Shown here: positions 60,592 through 64,000 of the stretch, piece by piece
How the letters are laid out: the number at the start of each line of letters is the position of its first letter
Numbering within the stretch: the stretch's first letter is position 1
Assembly: GCF_035481675.1 (NCBI RefSeq)
Contig: NZ_JAYJJW010000001.1
Span: 868,001-932,000, forward strand
Direction: 5' to 3'
Source: Alteriqipengyuania_B sp035481675
GTDB taxonomy: Bacteria; Pseudomonadota; Alphaproteobacteria; Sphingomonadales; Sphingomonadaceae
Length of the DNA stretch: 64,000 nt
Made by a program: the position numbers and the translations under genes
The notes under the pieces: generated by a model
What the model was told of the DNA's origin: nothing
Database searches by the model: none
The model's input: only the letters and a program-made list of their open reading frames with translations

Positions 60592-61326
60592 TCAGTCTTG
60601 GGTCTGGACGATGGTCTGGACACCCTCGCCCGCCAGCACGCGGGCAAGGTTGCCTTTCTCGCGGATGGAGAAGACCACGATGGGAATGTCGTTGTCGCGG
60701 CACAGCGCCACGGCAGAGGCGTCCATGACCTTGAGATTGGCTGCGAGCACGCGGTCGTAACTCACGGTATCGAAACGCTTTGCCGCGGGATTGTGCTTGG
60801 GATCACTGTCATAGACACCGTCCACGCTTGTGCCTTTCAGCAGCGCGTCGCACTTCATTTCGGCCGCACGCAGGGCCGCGCCGCTATCGGTGGTGAAGAA
60901 CGGGCTGCCGACGCCGGCGGCGAAGATCACCACGCGGCCTTTTTCGAGATGCCGTTCGGCGCGGCGGCGGATCACCGGCTCGCACACCTGGTCCATCTCG
61001 ATGGCGGACTGAACGCGCGTGTCGACGCCCAGCTGCTCCAGCGCGTTCTGCATGGCCAGCGCGTTCATCACCGTGGCCAGCATGCCCATGTAATCGGCCT
61101 GCGCGCGGTCCATACCCTTGGCCGCGCCCGCCATGCCGCGAAAGATATTGCCGCCACCGATGACGAGGCAGATTTCCAGCCCCGCATCCTTGGCCGCCTT
61201 CACTTCTTCCGCCAGTTCGGCGACGAACGCGGGGTCGATGCCGTACTGCTGGTCGCCCATCAGAACCTCGCCCGACAGCTTGAGCAGGACGCGCTTCATC
61301 TCGGGCATCTGCGGCGAAGGGGGCAT
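60592..61326 (-). CDS. pyrH: UMP kinase
   Basis: 244 aa hexameric amino-acid-kinase-fold enzyme that phosphorylates UMP. LLKLSGEVLMGD near the N terminus, VIGGGNIFRGMAGA and the UMP-binding FAAGVGSPFFTTDSGAALRA are intact. ATG at 61326 with GGAAAG upstream. Divergent from the metallophosphoesterase. Confidence 0.97.
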   Translation of the reverse strand: MPPSPQMPEMKRVLLKLSGEVLMGDQQYGIDPAFVAELAEEVKAAKDAGLEICLVIGGGNIFRGMAGAAKGMDRAQADYMGMLATVMNALAMQNALEQLGVDTRVQSAIEMDQVCEPVIRRRAERHLEKGRVVIFAAGVGSPFFTTDSGAALRAAEMKCDALLKGTSVDGVYDSDPKHNPAAKRFDTVSYDRVLAANLKVMDASAVALCRDNDIPIVVFSIREKGNLARVLAGEGVQTIVQTQD

Positions 61327-61415
61327 GTGGGCGCTTTCCGGGTTGTTATGGCTTGCCGCAGCGCCTTAGCGGGGACATCGTGGCAAGGCAAAGGCTTAGG
61401 GGCGGTAGAACAATC

Positions 61416-62261
61416 GTGATTGGCAGACTGCTCCGCTCGAAGAAGGTGTGGCTCGTCGCGGCGATTCTCCTTGCTGGCATCGCGGTGCTCGCCTGGCGTC
61501 ACACGATGGGCGACCCGGTAGTCAGGCGCACGATCATCGCGACTGCCGATCTTCCGGCCGGTTCGCCCCCGGTCAGGATCGCCCTGATTTCCGACATCCA
61601 CGTCGCGGGACCCGACATGCCTCCCGAGCGGCTGGAGCGGATCGTCACGCAGATCAATGCGCTGCGACCGGATGTCGTGATGATTGCCGGCGACTTCGTG
61701 AGCGACAAGCGGACTGCGACCCATATCTACCGGCCCGACGAGATCATCGCCCCGCTTGCAGGTTTGGAAGCGCGGTTGGGTGTCGTCGCTGCGCCGGGCA
61801 ATCACGATCACTGGTACGACCTGCCGGGGCTTGCTGCGGAATTGCGCAAGGCGGGGGTAACCTTGCTGTCCAACGAGGCGGACCAGGTGGGCCCGCTCGC
61901 CGTCGGCGGGCTCGACGATGCCTATACCGGTCGCGACGATGTGCCCGCTACGCTGTTGGCCATGCGAGGACTGTCAGGTCCGCGCATCATCCTGTCGCAC
62001 AGCCCCGATCCATTTCCTGCCCTTCCACCGGACTTCGGCCTGATGCTGGCCGGGCATACCCATTGCGGGCAGATCGCCTATCCGTGGGGCGGCGCGCCGG
62101 CCCACCTGTCCGACTACGGCGATCGCTACGGGTGCGGGAGGGTGGACGAGCGCGGCAACACAGTCGTCACCGGCGCCGGACTCGGTACCAGCCTGATTTG
62201 GATACGCCTCTTCGCGCGGCCGGAAATCTGGATCCTTGAACTGCGCGCGAAAGGCGCCTGA
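61416..62261 (+). CDS. Metallophosphoesterase
   Basis: 281 aa with an N-terminal membrane helix (about 8-27) and a calcineurin-like phosphoesterase domain: ISDIHVAGP, IAGDFVS, GNHDHWYD, ILSHSPDP and LAGHTHCGQ give all metal and phosphate ligands. The order of motifs fits YaeI/UDP-sugar or generic MPE proteins; substrate unknown. GTG start at 61416. Interrupts the usual tsf-pyrH adjacency, on the opposite strand. Confidence 0.88.
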   Translation: MIGRLLRSKKVWLVAAILLAGIAVLAWRHTMGDPVVRRTIIATADLPAGSPPVRIALISDIHVAGPDMPPERLERIVTQINALRPDVVMIAGDFVSDKRTATHIYRPDEIIAPLAGLEARLGVVAAPGNHDHWYDLPGLAAELRKAGVTLLSNEADQVGPLAVGGLDDAYTGRDDVPATLLAMRGLSGPRIILSHSPDPFPALPPDFGLMLAGHTHCGQIAYPWGGAPAHLSDYGDRYGCGRVDERGNTVVTGAGLGTSLIWIRLFARPEIWILELRAKGA

Positions 62262-62308
62262 GGTTCGCCGGGCGCTCTATCCTCTCGCTGCCCACCGAGA
62301 TTACCCGA

Positions 62309-62575
62309 TCAGTATTCGCGCTCTGCATGCGGGTCGTTGCCGATCAGCAGGAAGCCGATCAGGAAATAACCGGCAGCGGCCACCAGCGCGACCGAGCCCC
62401 AATAGCCGAACGGTTCCACCAGCAACCACTGCATGACATCCTGAACCGATGTAAGCAGCCGGGACATGGCGCGGCTGCCCCACTCGATGTCCATGAAAGC
62501 GCCGTAGAGGGCCGCCAGCACCAGCGGCCAAGTCGCCATCTTGATCCGGTCGATGCGCCGCTCTTCCTCCGTCAT
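62309..62575 (-). CDS. Small two-helix membrane protein
   Basis: 88 aa from the ATG at 62575. Helices at about residues 13-30 and 55-78 (GYWGSVALVAAAGYFLIGFL). No family recognised. The ATG follows a run of G residues; a TTG at 62617 would lengthen it by 14 residues. It lies between the metallophosphoesterase and the tsf terminator. Confidence 0.55.
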   Translation of the reverse strand: MTEEERRIDRIKMATWPLVLAALYGAFMDIEWGSRAMSRLLTSVQDVMQWLLVEPFGYWGSVALVAAAGYFLIGFLLIGNDPHAEREY

Positions 62576-62623
62576 CCCCCCCGCTATGCCGCGAATTGCT
62601 TGCCGTCCGGTTAGCAAACGAAA

Positions 62624-62655
62624 GCGGCCGCCGGAGCCTTAACTCCGGCGGCCGC
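62624..62655 (-). terminator. Terminator of the rpsB-tsf operon
   Basis: 13-bp perfect stem 62624-62636 / 62643-62655 with a CCTTAA-type loop. On the minus strand it is followed by TTTCGTTT, typical of an intrinsic terminator; 24 bp beyond the tsf stop. On the plus strand only CTTATAA follows. Confidence 0.85.
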
Positions 62656-62679
62656 CTTATAAATCCTGTCCGGAAAGGA

Positions 62680-63606
62680 TCAGCCGCCGACGGCAGCTGC
62701 GACTTCGGCTGCGAAGTCGCTCTGTTCCTTTTCGATGCCTTCGCCGAGCTGGTAGCGGACATAGTCCTTCAGCACGATTTCGTGGCCTGCATCCTTGCCG
62801 GCCTTGGCGACGACGTCCGAGATCGGGGTCTTGTTGTCGATCACGAACAGCTGGCTGAGGAGAGCGTTCTCCTTGGCGAACTTCTTGATCGCGCCGTCGA
62901 CCATCTTTTCCTGCACGTTTTCCGGCTTGCCGCTTTCGGCAGCCTTTTCGGCAGCGATGGCGCGCTCGCGCTCGATCATCGCGGGGTCGAGGCCGTCGGC
63001 GTCCAGCGCCTGCGGGAAAGCGGCGGCGATGTGCATGGCCAGCTGCTTGCCGAGCGGGACGAGAACGTCTTCACCGGCTTCGCTTTCTAGGGCCACGAGA
63101 ACGCCGATCTTGCCGAGGTTTTCGGCCGCCGCGTTGTGCATGTAGGGCACGACAACGCCGTTCGACACTTCGACCGTCTTCATGCGGCGGACCTGCTGGT
63201 TCTCGCCGATGGTCGCCACGTTGTCGGTCAGCTTGTCGCCCACGGTGCCGCCGTCGGGATAGGATGCGGCCTTCAGCGCTTCGACGTCGTCACCGTCCAC
63301 GGACAGGGCGGCTTCGGTGGTCTTGCGGACGAAGTCCTGGAACTTGTCGTTCTTGGCGACGAAGTCCGTTTCGGAGTTCACTTCGACGGCAACGCCCTTC
63401 GTGCCTTCGACGGCAACGCCGACGAGGCCTTCGGCAGCGGTGCGGCTGGACTTCTTCTGCGCGGTGGCGAGGCCCTTTGCACGCAGCGCGTCGACGGCGG
63501 CTTCGATGTCGCCGTTCGCTTCAGTCAGCGCCTTCTTGGCGTCCATCATGCCCGCGCCGGTCTTCTCGCGCAGGGTCTTCACATCGGCGACGGTAAAATC
63601 GGCCAT
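62680..63606 (-). CDS. tsf: Elongation factor Ts
   Basis: 308 aa nucleotide exchange factor for EF-Tu. N-terminal UBA-like DVKTLREKTGAGMMDAKKAL and the core SETDFVAKNDKFQDFV, then a C-terminal helix-rich domain. Typical length. Follows rpsB with 88 bp that contain a hairpin and a T-run. Confidence 0.98.
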   Translation of the reverse strand: MADFTVADVKTLREKTGAGMMDAKKALTEANGDIEAAVDALRAKGLATAQKKSSRTAAEGLVGVAVEGTKGVAVEVNSETDFVAKNDKFQDFVRKTTEAALSVDGDDVEALKAASYPDGGTVGDKLTDNVATIGENQQVRRMKTVEVSNGVVVPYMHNAAAENLGKIGVLVALESEAGEDVLVPLGKQLAMHIAAAFPQALDADGLDPAMIERERAIAAEKAAESGKPENVQEKMVDGAIKKFAKENALLSQLFVIDNKTPISDVVAKAGKDAGHEIVLKDYVRYQLGEGIEKEQSDFAAEVAAAVGG

Positions 63607-63624
63607 GGTTCAAATCCTTCCTGG

Positions 63625-63665
63625 AAAAAAATCGTGGGGCGCCGGGCCGCATCGGGGCCCGGCGC
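63625..63665 (-). terminator. Attenuator-like hairpin between rpsB and tsf
   Basis: 10-bp perfect stem 63639-63648 / 63656-63665 with a 7-base loop, followed on the minus strand after 7 bases by seven Ts (63631 to 63625). The gap is longer than in an ideal terminator, so partial termination of rpsB mRNA before tsf is the likely effect. An rpsB-tsf attenuator is known in E. coli. Confidence 0.6.
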
Positions 63666-63694
63666 GCCGGTAGACGCGTTTTGCGTCAGTTCGA

Positions 63695-64000
63695 TTAAGC
63701 GACGGCTTCCTCGGCCGGCGGATTTTCCATCTCGCCTGCCATGCCGCCCGCGTCGTTGCTGCCGCCCTTGCGCGCCGCTTCGGCGCAGGCTTCGCAGTAA
63801 AGGCGGATGGCGCGCGCCGCGTCGTCGTTACCCGGGACCGGGAACGCGATGCCCGACGGATCGACATTGGAATCGAGCACGGCGACCACGGGGATGCCGA
63901 GGACGTTGGCTTCCTTGATCGCCAGGTCTTCCTTGTTGGCGTCGATCACGACCATCACGTCGGGCGTGCCGCCCATGTCGCGGATGCCGCCGAGCGACAT
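63695..64000 (-). CDS. rpsB: 30S ribosomal protein S2 (3' part)
   Basis: Last 101 or so residues of S2; the gene is cut by the right edge of the window. Seen: MGGTPDVMVVIDANKEDLAI, LGIPVVAVLDSNVDPSGIAF and PVPGNDDAARAIRLYCEA, conserved S2 segments, plus an Ala/Gly/Glu-rich C-terminal tail. Promoter-proximal to tsf. Confidence 0.96.
   Translation of the reverse strand: MSLGGIRDMGGTPDVMVVIDANKEDLAIKEANVLGIPVVAVLDSNVDPSGIAFPVPGNDDAARAIRLYCEACAEAARKGGSNDAGGMAGEMENPPAEEAVA

Noticed and set aside
61296..61811. Minus-strand open frame over the pyrH start and the metallophosphoesterase
   Set aside because: Overlaps two well-supported genes and has no ribosome binding site or motif.
1..64000. CRISPR array or insertion sequence
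   Set aside because: No regularly spaced direct repeats and no transposase motifs were seen.

Overview
The window is a GC-rich, gene-dense stretch of chromosome from an alphaproteobacterium, most likely Sphingomonadales and probably Erythrobacteraceae-like. The lines of evidence are a C4-type HemA (5-aminolevulinate synthase), a carboxyspermidine-type polyamine pathway, an OxyR beside RNase D, a Cys-free L31, the gene order dapF-mtaB-ftsY-ispZ, and a bamA-skp-fabZ envelope cluster without lpxD/lpxA/lpxB (sphingomonads use glycosphingolipids in place of LPS). I see no integrase, transposase, phage gene or CRISPR array, and no gap without a gene longer than about 300 bases. Many gene pairs overlap by ATGA, GTGA or TGATG, so most of the window is organised as compact operons.

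Layout. 1-8.2 kb: dprA-plsY (minus), murI, hemA, a SleB-type cell-wall hydrolase, an OmdA-domain protein, a nitroreductase and an MBL-like protein (plus). 6.9-12.6 kb: a polyamine block on the minus strand (ornithine decarboxylase, carboxyspermidine dehydrogenase and decarboxylase) with a divergent lemA / DUF3137 pair set inside it. 12.7-17 kb: a threonine-dehydratase-like enzyme, two tandem MAPEG proteins, trxB, a tyrosine phosphatase and a single-domain response regulator. 17-21.5 kb: a trehalose operon (otsB, a GH15 glucosidase/trehalase-like gene, otsA) and a DUF421 protein. Then tRNA-Met(CAT), a 2H-phosphoesterase, mltG, fabF and acpP, all on the minus strand. 25-26.4 kb: a hypothetical membrane protein and two tandem small peptide genes with double-glycine leaders in a visibly AT-richer segment that ends at a strong terminator. 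26.4-38 kb: aspS, rnd, oxyR, a PilZ protein, a DUF6151 protein, pgsA, an LplT-like transporter, a TPP enzyme, an EVE protein and a GGDEF-EAL protein. 38-42 kb: dapF-mtaB-ftsY-ispZ. 42-49 kb: kup and the cytochrome c maturation operon ccmCDEFGHI. 49-52 kb: a leucine-dehydrogenase-type gene, tRNA-His, a 2OG-Fe(II) oxygenase, two small genes and rpmE. 52-64 kb: the conserved envelope/translation cluster fabZ-skp-bamA-rseP-dxr-cdsA-uppS-frr-pyrH, a metallophosphoesterase and a small membrane protein, then tsf and the 3' part of rpsB, which runs off the right edge.

How the genes work together: most of the window is core physiology (membrane lipid, isoprenoid, peptidoglycan, outer-membrane assembly, translation). 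Stress and signalling functions are interspersed: trehalose synthesis, OxyR, two c-di-GMP proteins and polyamines.

The most interesting item is the peptide pair at 25945-26311. Two short ORFs, each with a good Shine-Dalgarno, share an LSxxE(M/I)DxVxGG leader and a core with two cysteines 19 residues apart that resembles a single YD/RHS repeat hairpin. They look like exported, disulfide-closed hairpin peptides of unknown role; no exporter or modification enzyme is visible in the window.
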